Positions 16,370 through 25,254 of a DNA stretch of 44,883 nucleotides are shown piece by piece. Location: the NCBI RefSeq assembly GCF_003426025.1, contig NZ_QJSH01000021.1:1-44883 (forward strand), read 5' to 3'. The notes beneath the pieces are model-generated. The model was not told where the DNA came from and ran no database searches. It was given only the letters and a program-made list of their open reading frames with translations. The stretch comes from Paraliobacillus quinghaiensis. Its GTDB lineage: Bacteria; Bacillota; Bacilli; Bacillales; Amphibacillaceae. A program made the translations under genes and the position numbers. The first letter of the stretch is position 1. Every line of letters starts with the position of its first letter.

Positions 16370-17299
16370 TTAGGACTGTTCTTTATCGTCGTATCTTAAT
16401 TTCATCACAATACCTTGCTCATAATTACCAAATTTTGATCCGAACAGATTCAAACCACCTTTATTTACGGCATCAGTCTTCACACCAATTTTAAAGGAAA
16501 TAAATGGTTTATCCCTAATATCCAAATCATTAATATTCTTTTCGCTTGTAATCTTTACTCCATCTAGGAAAAAACCGTCCTCTGAGATTTTCCAATTCTT
16601 AAGCAGCCCATATTGGGTGTGGTTCGTCAGCCACCAATCTGGTGTAAGGAAGCCTCTCTCTCCACCAAAATCACTAGGTGAGGTCCATGTACCAATCTCT
16701 ACCCCATTAACCCAGACAGTTATATCTGATGGCCAATCCGTTTTATATAAAGGTGCTTCAGAGCAAATTTCCGTACTAAATTCAAGCTGTTCAGGCTTAC
16801 TACCATAAGGGAGACGATTAGGAAAACGATACTCAATAAAACCTGCTTTAAAAAAGATTAATTCCGCATTAATTCGATCTCGTTCATAAAAAGATCTTGG
16901 GTCATCATGCATCCCTATGTAATCTTCTACACTAACCAGACCGCAGCTTGGTTCAACATAACAATCTACATATTCACCAACAGGCATATCATAGATAACG
17001 ACTCGTTCATCCTTTTTAGTATCCTGTGGACCAATATCAATAACAATTTGATCATACTTTTTGGTATTTACCTTCTGCGTCCCACGTCCAGGTAATAATT
17101 CTGTTGTGATAAGACCAACATCTTCTAATTTCTTAACATTTACAGCAGTCGTTGAAAAAGGCAGGTCCAATCGTTCTGATAGCTCATTAACATTATGTGG
17201 ACGTTCACTCAATAAACGTAATATACTCATTCGATGCTTATTTGAAATTGCTTTAGATACTTCTAGCGCGTCTTCAAATTTTAAATTTAAGGTTCTCAT
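16370..17299 (-). CDS. ArsR-like winged-helix regulator with long C-terminal domain
   Basis: The first 80 residues are a winged helix of ArsR type (SNKHRMSILRLLSERPHNVNELSERL is its recognition-helix region, here shortened to its core SNKHRMSILRLL). The remaining 220 residues are an unrecognised beta-rich domain with many Trp and Gly, more like a sugar-binding fold than the metal sites of classic ArsR proteins. No Cys-based metal site is obvious. It lies upstream of the sugar-uptake operon in the same direction, so it probably controls that operon in response to a carbohydrate. The ATG at 17299 follows AAAGGCGG. An extended -10 (TGTTACAAT) at 17332-17340 matches that of the operon promoter. 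Confidence 0.75.
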   Translation of the reverse strand: MRTLNLKFEDALEVSKAISNKHRMSILRLLSERPHNVNELSERLDLPFSTTAVNVKKLEDVGLITTELLPGRGTQKVNTKKYDQIVIDIGPQDTKKDERVVIYDMPVGEYVDCYVEPSCGLVSVEDYIGMHDDPRSFYERDRINAELIFFKAGFIEYRFPNRLPYGSKPEQLEFSTEICSEAPLYKTDWPSDITVWVNGVEIGTWTSPSDFGGERGFLTPDWWLTNHTQYGLLKNWKISEDGFFLDGVKITSEKNINDLDIRDKPFISFKIGVKTDAVNKGGLNLFGSKFGNYEQGIVMKLRYDDKEQS

Positions 17300-17491
17300 G
17301 GTTAAATTCCGCCTTTTATTATAACTTTTATTGTAACAATATAATTATATCGAATTATGGCTAATAAAACAAATTTTTGGAAGTTGTAGATATTTAATAA
17401 TTTAATAGATCTGGGTGGTTTGATAAGGGTTATTTAAATTTATACTTTAGTCCTTATAACAGAGAATGGGGATTGCAGATTTTCACAGTAT

Positions 17492-17635
17492 GAAGCAGGG
17501 GACGGTTCTCTGCTTCCTTTTTTCCTTCCACTTCCTTTTTATTCCTTAAACATCAGGTCGGTGACACACCTAAAATCCCTGAAGCTGGCGTTTTGAACTT
17601 TCTTCAACCTCTTTTATTCTGTGTTAATATGTTAT
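17492..17635 (+). repeat. 144-bp dispersed repeat, copy 2
   Basis: Matches 8883-9026 almost base for base and includes the same GAAGCAG...CTGCTTC hairpin with T-tract. Identity stops after GTGTTAATATGTTA. Confidence 0.85.
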
Positions 17636-17695
17636 CTCTTAACACGCGAGTGAGAGGCACCTTGTCAGTTGCTTCCAAGTGATTAAATTGTGTAC

Positions 17696-17750
17696 AAAAA
17701 AAAAGACTAAAAGGGAATCCGTTCAATCCGGATCCCCTTTAGTCTTAGTT
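17696..17750 (-). terminator. Intrinsic terminator of the yfkN-like gene
   Basis: AAGACTAAAAGGGAATCCG pairs imperfectly with CGGATCCCCTTTAGTCTT. On the minus strand the hairpin is followed by a run of about ten T (A-run at 17696-17704). Confidence 0.8.
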
Positions 17751-17755
17751 TGTGT

Positions 17756-17787
17756 TCGACAAAAACCGGGAGGTGACAGGCACCGCC
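17756..17787 (-). repeat. Family B short repeat at the yfkN stop codon
   Basis: On the minus strand it reads GGTGCCTGTCACCTCCCGG then TTTTTGTCGA. It begins 2 bp after the stop codon at 17788. Other copies: 33688-33719, 37599-37646, 40225-40266, and a weak one at 43499-43524. Confidence 0.8.
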
Positions 17788-19633
17788 TTAGTTTTGTAGT
17801 CTTTTTCTTCTTACTGCGAATAGTGTTGTTGTACCGAATACTAGTAGTAATCCACCTACCATTAACCAATTATACTGGTTTGTTGCGGTATCTGGTAATA
17901 CTTCGCCGTTATCTGCGCTAGCAATTTCAAATACACCGTAAGCACTAAAGTGTGTCAGTTCTGCTACAACTTCTCCTGTTTCTTTATTATAAGAAATTGG
18001 AGAAATTATTTCTTTCTGATCACCATTTTCGTCGATGTAAACAACTTTTAAATCTTCCCAGTTGTTTACTTTATTTTTATCGACAGTAAACGTTACTGTT
18101 ATTGGGTTATCACTAAATTCTGTGATGTCTTCACCATCTGCAATGATTGAGAAATCAACTAGCTCACTCACTGCATCTTTGTTATTCTCAGCTACTTCAT
18201 TAGAAACTTCACCAAAATTGATGGTAACATCTTTACCTTCTGGGAATAGTTTATTTGGTATTAATAATGTAGCTTTTCCGTTAGATAGCTCAACTGAAAA
18301 GTCTTGATCTAACTCAGAAATCGCTTCTTTATTAATTGTAACTGATTTTGCTTCCTTGCTGTATGAGTAAACTTTTTGGTTGTCATTTTTCACCAATTGA
18401 GTTTCGTCTTTGATAACGTCTTCACTTGACTGATCTTCTTCTTGTTCATCTGATTCGTTATCAGTAGATTCGTCTTCATCTGAACCTTCATCTGGTGAAT
18501 CATTATTATCAGATGTTGCAGCAAGATTAATGGAATACTTAGCAAAACCATTATCTAGTTCAGATAAAAATTCTATTCCTTCTACTTGACCTGTGTACTT
18601 TTGTGCTTCAGGTGAAGAATGGAAAGTTAAATTTACATCCCCATCAATCGGAGCTAAACTCCAGTTATTATCTGGTGATGGATTTACTTCTCCATTGTCA
18701 CGAATGTAATTAACTAATGCTTGACGGTTTTCATCTGGTGACTCAATGACAATATTATCTCCGCCAGGATTAGCAATAGGTGTTGCTGAAGCACGGTAAT
18801 TATTTGTTGCTACTAGGAAAACTTGTTCCTCACTTACTTCTTCACCATTATACTGTAAGTTAACAATACGATGGCTATCTGGGTTAATTACTTCTTCCCC
18901 ACTTTTATCATATCTTGCTGGTTGTGTAACATCAATTTGATATGATACACCATCAATTATGTCAAAATTATAACTTGGGAAACCTTCATCTGATCTTGTA
19001 TTAGGGCGTACTAGTAGTTGCTCCTCAGTACTATTCGGATCAATTTGGTAGAATTGTCCCGCAGACCATTCTAGCCATTCGCGAACTTCTGCCCCATTTA
19101 ACTTTAATACTTGAATTGTATTTGGATATTTGTATAAAGATGTTGTATCTTTAATCGCAATACCGCCTGCTTCAATATCTGTAAAGTCTGTAACACCATC
19201 ACGACCAGCTTTAAATGGTGCAGCTGCTGAAAGTACTGGTAATCCTTCTAATTCAGTACCTTGAATGTATTTTTCAACGTATGCCATTTGGGCATCAGAT
19301 ACAATCTGTACAGTTGGATCATCTTGTACTTGTGAAAAATAACTGTATAATGGTGCAGATGTTTCTCCTACTGGAGCATTCACGTAATCCTTCGTAGCCT
19401 GATGTTCATCAGCTACAGCCTCACGCACATCTTCATCAGCTTCTACATCTTCAATTGATCTAAGACTAGACATTCCATCTAAAATAGTCCATTCATTGTC
19501 AACTTTTTCTAATTCAAAGTCAATGATTCCTAGGTGTGATCCCCAGAAACCTGGCATCACTGCAGGTAATCCATTGATTGTACCTTTCTCGACATTTACT
19601 CCTTCAATTCCTGCATAACTATCACTCGGAAAT
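17788..19633 (-). CDS. yfkN: YfkN-like nucleotidase, C-terminal part after frameshift, LPDTA wall anchor
   Basis: This is the second part of the gene interrupted near 19627-19634. It holds the C-terminal substrate-binding domain of the second 5'-nucleotidase-type unit, an acidic linker, a domain of about 150 residues ending HFSAYGVFE that is homologous to one in the giant CBM protein at 1-2664, and a sorting signal: LPDTA, a hydrophobic helix and the tail RRKRLQN. LPDTA-type signals are known substrates of class D (YhcS-like) sortases rather than the class B enzyme found here. The ATG at 19560 is internal and has no good ribosome site, so this part is probably not translated alone unless the frameshift is a sequence error. 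Confidence 0.8.
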
Positions 19634-22022
19634 GCACATGAGCATGACCAAACAATACGGTATTAATACCTTCTACTTTTGTTAAGGCATAAGTAGCATT
19701 TTCTTTCATTTCACCAGTTTCATTAACCTCACCTAAACCAGAGTGAGCAATTGCAACAACAAGGTCTGCTCCATCTTCTTTCATTTGTGGAACAAATTTT
19801 TCAGCTGTTTCAACAATACCCTTAGTGATTACTTTTCCTTCTAGATGTGACTTATCCCACAGTGAAATTTGTGGAGGAACAAAGCCAATAACACCAACTT
19901 TTATCGTATGTTCTTCACCGTCCTCGTCAACTACTGTGCGGTCTAGAATGGTATACGGATCAAAAAAGTTTTCGTCATTATCTGGGTTATCATCCCCATC
20001 ATCAACAAATACGTTAGCGTTTACATATGGAAACGCAGAACCTTCCATCGATTTCTTCAAATAATCTAATCCATAATTAAACTCATGGTTTCCGTAGTTA
20101 CCAGCATCATAATCTAATAGATTCATCGCTTGGTGAACTGGGTGAAGATCGCCTTCAGACCAATCATGTTCTTTCGCCATATAGTCACCCATTGGACTAC
20201 CTTGAATTAAATCACCATTATCAAATAGTAAAGAGTTTTGCTCTTCTGCTTGAGCATTCTTAATTAATGTAGCAGTTTTTGCTAAACCAAAGTCACTTGT
20301 AAATTCACCTTGGTAATAATCATAATCCATTACGTTTGCATGAATATCAGTAGTTTGCATAATGCGTAGATTAACAACATCCTGATCTTCTGCTGGATAT
20401 TCATCTACCTCAGAAATACGTCCTTCTGCTTCGTATGTGAAGGCACCATCTTTAGAAAGTTCTTTGACATATTCAGCGGTTACATCAACGTCTACTGGGC
20501 CAATTTCACCTGGTCCGTCATAGAAATCCTTAACCTTACCACCAAACATATAGTTATTTACTACGATAGAGTATGTTTTGTCTTCGTCAAATGGTGTTCC
20601 ATCTTCATTCATCATGTCAACAATTGCCTGCGCTTCGTAATTCCAAGTATATTTGAAGCCAGAAATCGAGTAATCCGGTCCATAGCTCGAAAATTGAGCG
20701 TTCATTAATTCACGGATCTCGCTACCTGTAAGTTCAAATTTTACTAAAGTGTTTCCAAATGGTTGGATGTCAAACAAATCACCAAAAGTCACTTGTCCCG
20801 CAGCTAGATCGTTACGAATACCTCCACCATTCATCATCGCGATGTCAGCATCCATACTTACTTTCATACCATCTGCAATTAAATTACCAAGTGCGTTGTC
20901 ACCAACTTCGCCACGACCTGCGTATCCACCTTCAATATCAGTTGCAGCTTCACCAACAACTTCTCCTTTTACTTCTTCAACTAAATCATTATACTTTGCA
21001 ATAATACTTTGAACTTCTGCATCAGGAGTTACTTCGTCACGGTCAACAAAGACAATCTCAGCTACTTTCTCTACAATATCACCTGTGTTAGGATCTATTG
21101 AGATATCAACGTCTGAAAAAGCTTGACCATAATCAAATGCTTGCACAATCAATTTGTTGTCAACTACTCGATCGACAATATTATGATTGTGAGCACCAAA
21201 AATCACATCTACCGCATCATCAACATTCTCCGCAATATAAGCTGCATCACTTTCCCCTTCTGGTCCACCACTTTGGGTAACGGGGTTATGCGCTAAAACA
21301 ATAATTGACTCTATGCCTTGATCTGTTAATTCTGCAACTGAATCATTTATCGCTTCAACTTCGTTCGTAACTTTAAGATTTTCATTTCCAGTTTGCACAA
21401 TCATCTGAGGTGTTTCTGTTGTAGCTACACCAATGAAACCAATTTTTTGGCCTTCAACTTCTTGGATATAGTAGGGATCTAGAATCAATTCACCCGTTGA
21501 TGTGTCATACACATTGGCTGCGATCATCGGGAAGTTCATTCCTTCATACCCTTCAAGACCGTCTGGGTGGTCTCCACCATCGATCATTCGTTTAAGTTCG
21601 GCAATGCCTTCGTCAAACTCATGGTTCCCAACTGTACCGATGTCAAACCCCATAGCATTCATAATCTCAACAACAGGCTCGTCTTGGAACGCTGCAGAAA
21701 CAAGAGGACTTCCGCCAATCATATCTCCTGCGTGAACAATTAGACTATTGTCTACTTCTGCTTCTCGATCGCGCATCATGGTCGTCATGTTATCAAGTCC
21801 ACCTAAGCGTTCTTCCGTTCCGTCTCCATCATAGTCAAACTCATCCTCATAATCTATGAAGCCATGGAGATCGTTGACTCCCAAAATCTGCACCTCAACA
21901 TTATCTGACTCCGCTTGAACAGAATCTGTACTAAACGGAGTGGCAATTGCACCTAAAGATAACAATGAAACAAGAGCGACACTGACAAAACGTTTTCCTT
22001 TTTCTCGAACCCTTTTCCTCAA
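19596..22022 (-). CDS. yfkN: YfkN-like double 5'-nucleotidase/cyclic phosphodiesterase, N-terminal part
   Basis: This 808-residue part has a signal peptide (about 1-37) and two metallophosphoesterase units. The first (about 43-530) shows NDLHG (Asp51, His53), HAGD (Asp100) and GNHEFDEG (His134), followed by a 5'-nucleotidase C-terminal domain, like 5'-nucleotidases. The second (from about 545) shows TTDIHANV, DNGDLIQG, GNHEFNYG and FGHAHVHF, like CpdB-type 2',3'-cyclic phosphodiesterases. The frame then breaks. B. subtilis YfkN, about 1,460 residues, is the obvious relative. It would release phosphate and nucleosides from extracellular nucleotides. The TTG start at 22022 has AAGGAG 8 bp upstream; an ATG nearby hits a stop at once. 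Confidence 0.85.
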   Translation of the reverse strand: MRKRVREKGKRFVSVALVSLLSLGAIATPFSTDSVQAESDNVEVQILGVNDLHGFIDYEDEFDYDGDGTEERLGGLDNMTTMMRDREAEVDNSLIVHAGDMIGGSPLVSAAFQDEPVVEIMNAMGFDIGTVGNHEFDEGIAELKRMIDGGDHPDGLEGYEGMNFPMIAANVYDTSTGELILDPYYIQEVEGQKIGFIGVATTETPQMIVQTGNENLKVTNEVEAINDSVAELTDQGIESIIVLAHNPVTQSGGPEGESDAAYIAENVDDAVDVIFGAHNHNIVDRVVDNKLIVQAFDYGQAFSDVDISIDPNTGDIVEKVAEIVFVDRDEVTPDAEVQSIIAKYNDLVEEVKGEVVGEAATDIEGGYAGRGEVGDNALGNLIADGMKVSMDADIAMMNGGGIRNDLAAGQVTFGDLFDIQPFGNTLVKFELTGSEIRELMNAQFSSYGPDYSISGFKYTWNYEAQAIVDMMNEDGTPFDEDKTYSIVVNNYMFGGKVKDFYDGPGEIGPVDVDVTAEYVKELSKDGAFTYEAEGRISEVDEYPAEDQDVVNLRIMQTTDIHANVMDYDYYQGEFTSDFGLAKTATLIKNAQAEEQNSLLFDNGDLIQGSPMGDYMAKEHDWSEGDLHPVHQAMNLLDYDAGNYGNHEFNYGLDYLKKSMEGSAFPYVNANVFVDDGDDNPDNDENFFDPYTILDRTVVDEDGEEHTIKVGVIGFVPPQISLWDKSHLEGKVITKGIVETAEKFVPQMKEDGADLVVAIAHSGLGEVNETGEMKENATYALTKVEGINTVLFGHAHVHFRVIVMQELKE
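19627..19634 (-). other. Single-base frameshift in the yfkN-like gene
   Basis: On the minus strand CATTTCCG follows FGHAHV. One extra base here would restore HFPSDSYAGIEG and the downstream frame without a stop. The T3C2 run is short, so either a true deletion or a sequencing slip is possible. Confidence 0.85.
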
Positions 22023-22165
22023 ACAATCATCTCCTTAACCAATTTTTTTTACTAAACAAGTATGTTACTGTATGTACTCATTTAGTGATAAAGCATTATA
22101 CTATGAAGTATAATAAATTCATTGTAAATGAAAATTAAGGAAAAAGGAAGCGTTTTCACAAAAAA

Positions 22166-22197
22166 AGTTAGACGTCTTACGTTAGACGTCCAACTTT
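22166..22197. terminator. Hairpin, possible bidirectional terminator
   Basis: AAAGTTAGACGTC and GACGTCCAACTTT form a 13-bp stem with one mismatch and an 8-nt loop. A-run and T-run flank it on both strands. It is far from the nearest gene end, so its partner gene may have been lost. Confidence 0.5.
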
Positions 22198-22221
22198 TGT
22201 TTTTAAATCGTTTATTGAACT

Positions 22222-22290
22222 CCGCTGTTGTGCTTTCTTTCTCGAAAAACTTCCAATTGTCCCCTAAAAAAATCGTCCCCCGCTTCCCTA
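22222..22290 (-). repeat. Family A repeat, partial copy
   Basis: Holds GTTGTGCTTTCTTTCTCG, then a degenerate CTTCCAATTGTCCCCTAAAA and an end near CGTCCCCCGCTTCC, matching the right half of the longer copies. Confidence 0.65.
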
Positions 22291-22336
22291 CAAAAAAAGC
22301 CTCCCTTTTATCAAGGGAGACTCGTAGGTTATTCTA

Positions 22337-22475
22337 GTTCATATAATAAAATTGAAAAGACTTTTGCTAGTTCTTCTCGTGAAGCTGTTCCATAATGTTT
22401 AAACTCTGAGTCAGAGTATCCATTGATCAGTTCTAGATAAAATGCAACGAATCTCTCACAAGAAGCCCTTCATTT
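22337..22475 (-). pseudogene. Unrecognised coding remnant (C-terminal end only)
   Basis: A minus-strand frame of about 45 codons ends in a stop near 22337 and reads ERFVAFYLELINGYSDSEF, then KHYGTASREELAKVFSILL and YELE. It has no start or ribosome site. The amphipathic, protein-like composition suggests the tail of a lost gene. I do not recognise the family. Confidence 0.35.
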
Positions 22476-22658
22476 ATTAATAATAAAGAAGTAAATCACT
22501 CTTTAAGTGTTGTCTTTCTGCATTGCATAATTGGTGACAAAAGCTATTAGACTGACAAAAGAAGATCTTTGGAAAAGTACCAGTGATGAATTCTATACTG
22601 TATCCCTGTTAAGGTATTATCCAAAAAAATATTTTTCCAGATATTAAAATAAGCTAGC

Positions 22659-22855
22659 AAAAGTAAGAGAGTCAATCATTGAATCCTAATAGACCGAGGC
22701 CTCAACTTCGTCCTTCTGGGACAATCAAAATCTTACGTGTAGGCTCAGTACTAAACAGAAGAAGGCACAACGAGCAGATAAATTCCGCAAGTTGTTCCTT
22801 CTTTCCCGCAAAACTTCGGATTATACCCAAGAAGAACCGTCCCCTGCATCCCCCT
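22659..22855 (-). repeat. Long dispersed intergenic repeat (family A), copy 2
   Basis: Same block order as 9604-9815, including TTCTGGGACAATCAAAA, CGTGTAGGCTCAGTACT, AGAAGGCACAACGAGCAGA and AAGAACCGTCCCCTGC. It ends about 20 bp from the stop of the yhfW-like gene. Confidence 0.75.
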
Positions 22856-22873
22856 TTTTCCTATGCTATGCCG

Positions 22874-24073
22874 TCACCTTTTTAAGATTTCTTTTAGAAA
22901 GCTTTTTCCTTCTGCGGTTGTGGGTAGGTTAAAGTAGTCACAGAATGTTGCACCTACGTCGGCCATTGTTTCCCTTACGCCAATTGATGCTTTTTTAACT
23001 TTTTCACCTGTAATCATTATAGGGACATATTCCCTCGTATGATTGGAATGCCCAATTGTTGGATCATTCCCGTGATCAGCCATGATTATTAAAATATCTT
23101 CTTCGTCCATTTCGGATACAAATTCACTTAACCATTGATCTGTTTCATTTAATAGCTCACAATACCAATCAACATCCTCAGCGTGACCAGCTAAATCCGT
23201 CTCTTGGATGTTTACTAGAAATGCTGCATCACCTTGCTCTTGTCTATATGTTTCTGTAACTCTCTTTAATAGTTCAGAAGTATTAACGATTGGCTCAGCA
23301 GGACCTTCACCATGTAACACATCTGCTGTTTTTCCTAATCGATATACTTTAAGTCCCTGTCTTGCAGCAATATTTGGAAATTGTTTTTCAATGTCCACTC
23401 CATATCCCATATGGAAGACATCATATCCTTCTCCATAAACGTTAGCCTTTGGCGTATCAACACCCCATTGACCTTTTTCTTTTTCCTCCACGCAGGTTAA
23501 GATATGCTCGATCGAAGTATAGGGTCCGCCAAAAGCAATAACTCGTGTTGTATCAACATTTTCTCGAACTACCTTCCCCAATTTCTTTACCTTTTCAAAA
23601 GGCATTTTCTTAAAATCAGCTGTCACATTAATAATATTTCCAAGAGCAGATTCCAAGTTATCAGCAACAACTGCCGCTTCATTCACCAAAAGGACTGGAC
23701 ATAACTCGAATGGGTAGGTGACATCAAAGCCTGCCGCTTCTAGCGCTTCTTTCATTTGCACATGAATATCTTTCATCAGTCTTTTATTTGATTTTTTTGG
23801 ACAACTCCCTACAATTTCCTGATGTCCTAAATAGGTATCTGCGCCATGATGAGCCAATTTGGATGATCCATATGCGTGTTCAGGCTCAGGCCTTCCATCT
23901 ACTAAAGTACCTAAACCCAATTGGTACATGAACGGAATATGCAGTTCTTCCTTTTTACACTCTCGAATATGCTTATACGTATTGGCGTTACAGTCATTTG
24001 GAACGTACTGCTCAAAGTCATCCATTGCTCCAATACCAAAACTATCGATGACAAGCAACATCATTTTAGGCAT
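22874..24073 (-). CDS. yhfW: YhfW-like phosphopentomutase-family enzyme
   Basis: This 399-residue protein belongs to the alkaline phosphatase superfamily and resembles phosphopentomutase (DeoB). The metal-binding sets are present: Asp10 in LLVIDSFG, QETDLAGH in the middle and MADHGNDPTIGHSNHTREYVP-type ligands near the end. Thr80 in GADTYLGH aligns with the phosphorylated Thr of B. cereus DeoB (KDTMTGH). It is therefore probably a working phosphotransferase or mutase, using a sugar phosphate or related compound not known. It is the last gene of the yhf operon, 4 bp after yhfX. No deoxynucleoside genes are nearby, so a DeoB role is unlikely. Confidence 0.82.
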   Translation of the reverse strand: MPKMMLLVIDSFGIGAMDDFEQYVPNDCNANTYKHIRECKKEELHIPFMYQLGLGTLVDGRPEPEHAYGSSKLAHHGADTYLGHQEIVGSCPKKSNKRLMKDIHVQMKEALEAAGFDVTYPFELCPVLLVNEAAVVADNLESALGNIINVTADFKKMPFEKVKKLGKVVRENVDTTRVIAFGGPYTSIEHILTCVEEKEKGQWGVDTPKANVYGEGYDVFHMGYGVDIEKQFPNIAARQGLKVYRLGKTADVLHGEGPAEPIVNTSELLKRVTETYRQEQGDAAFLVNIQETDLAGHAEDVDWYCELLNETDQWLSEFVSEMDEEDILIIMADHGNDPTIGHSNHTREYVPIMITGEKVKKASIGVRETMADVGATFCDYFNLPTTAEGKSFLKEILKR

Positions 24074-24077
24074 GATA

Positions 24078-25238
24078 TCACCACTTCCTTTCTAGGTGAA
24101 TAAGCCTCGGTTTTCCAGACTGAATCCCTTCAACTAAAGCAACATGTGCACGTGTCACAAATATCTGAGTTCGAAAAGCGTAAATCACTGTATCTCCAAT
24201 TTCAACTTTAAAATCCTTAGGTGAATTAATTCCACCATAATAATCAATTGACTCTGGACTATTTTGCTTAGTAATTACATAACGGTCCAAAATAGTATTT
24301 GGATCATGACCTACTAATGCACCAGTCATATTGGATCGGCCATAAAATCCACCCGCTATTACCTGATACGTTTCCTTATATTGGTGAGACACCTCAGAAA
24401 CGTAGATGATTGCAGGCTTTTCAGGTAAATCTTTGTATGCATGTAAAGGGGTTGTTCCCGTCAATCCATGACCCGGCTCTCCATGTGTAACACCCTGTTC
24501 AGCTAAAAACGGTATCGTTTCACAACTAGTTCCACTTGGTGCATTGATTTGTTTAATAGGAATTCCTTTATCCTCCAAAATATCTCTAGCTAGCATTAAA
24601 GTGGTGAAATTAGTAGTTGGACACATTTTCGTTCTGGCTTCATTTAACAGTAAATTTGGAAACGTTGTTACTCCAACAACCGAAATACCTTCTAATTCTT
24701 GAATCTTTTCAAGCGTATTAGAAAGGTCTTCTAGATTGACTCCACCTTCCTGCCCATTGAAAATTTTATCTTTTGGCCCTATCACTTTTATTAATATATC
24801 CTGCTTCATTCCTAGATCTGTTGCTTTTTCTGACAACTGCTTTGCTCTTTCAAATGAAAAAATCGTTACGACCTCAGGCTTCCAGCTCAAAACCTCTTCC
24901 CATTGATGTTTTCCTGGCTGAACTAAATGCCCAACATTTCCAATTTTAATTCCATATTCGGCTATCAATTTTCCTTCATCGAAGTCAACAGCGACTACCT
25001 TTTTAATGCCACTGTCTACAATAATCTTAACTAGCTCTGGTATTCTCCCCAATTGTTTTGACATTAAATAGAGTTTCATCTTATGTTCAGCACTTGCATC
25101 AACAATTTTTTTTGTATTCTCTTTTAAAATATCAATGTCAATCACATACGTGTTAGGTGGGATTTCCCCCGTTTGATGAAGAGTAACACCAGTTTGAATT
25201 AATTTTGAGTTTCTACGTTTGGTTACATCTAAAAACAT
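24078..25238 (-). CDS. yhfX: YhfX-like PLP enzyme, alanine racemase-type fold
   Basis: The 386-residue protein shows the layout of fold-type III PLP enzymes: an N-terminal barrel beginning TYVIDIDILKENTKKI and a C-terminal beta domain. Lys61 in YLMSKQLGR is the likely Schiff-base lysine. Family relatives racemise or decarboxylate amino acids, but the substrate of YhfX is not known to me. It may act on an amino acid made or modified by the YhfS-like enzyme encoded 16 bp upstream. The ATG at 25238 follows AGGAGG. Confidence 0.85.
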   Translation of the reverse strand: MFLDVTKRRNSKLIQTGVTLHQTGEIPPNTYVIDIDILKENTKKIVDASAEHKMKLYLMSKQLGRIPELVKIIVDSGIKKVVAVDFDEGKLIAEYGIKIGNVGHLVQPGKHQWEEVLSWKPEVVTIFSFERAKQLSEKATDLGMKQDILIKVIGPKDKIFNGQEGGVNLEDLSNTLEKIQELEGISVVGVTTFPNLLLNEARTKMCPTTNFTTLMLARDILEDKGIPIKQINAPSGTSCETIPFLAEQGVTHGEPGHGLTGTTPLHAYKDLPEKPAIIYVSEVSHQYKETYQVIAGGFYGRSNMTGALVGHDPNTILDRYVITKQNSPESIDYYGGINSPKDFKVEIGDTVIYAFRTQIFVTRAHVALVEGIQSGKPRLIHLERKW

Positions 25239-25254
25239 AGGGCACCTCCTAAGT

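Larger units (their letters stand above)
17300..17787. other. Intergenic region with vestigial promoter and repeats
   Basis: It holds the regulator's -10 region, a segment (17409-17475) resembling the MFS gene promoter region at 33747-33812 but leading into no gene, the 144-bp repeat, the yfkN terminator and a family B repeat. No coding frame was seen. Confidence 0.55.
22023..22873. other. Long intergenic region with hairpin, repeats and a gene remnant
   Basis: It contains a TATAAT-like box at about 22098-22103 on the minus strand, a cre-like sequence at 22147-22160, a terminator-type hairpin at 22166-22197, family A repeats at 22222-22290 and 22659-22855, and a coding remnant at 22337-22475. 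About 22476-22658 shows nothing recognisable. Confidence 0.55.

Noticed and set aside
19627-19634. Programmed ribosomal frameshift in the yfkN-like gene
   Set aside because: CATTTCCG is not a slippery heptamer and no downstream structure or internal ribosome site was evident.
22874-24073. Housekeeping phosphopentomutase (deoB)
   Set aside because: Although Thr80 and metal ligands are conserved, the gene lies at the end of a yhf-type operon with no nucleoside genes.
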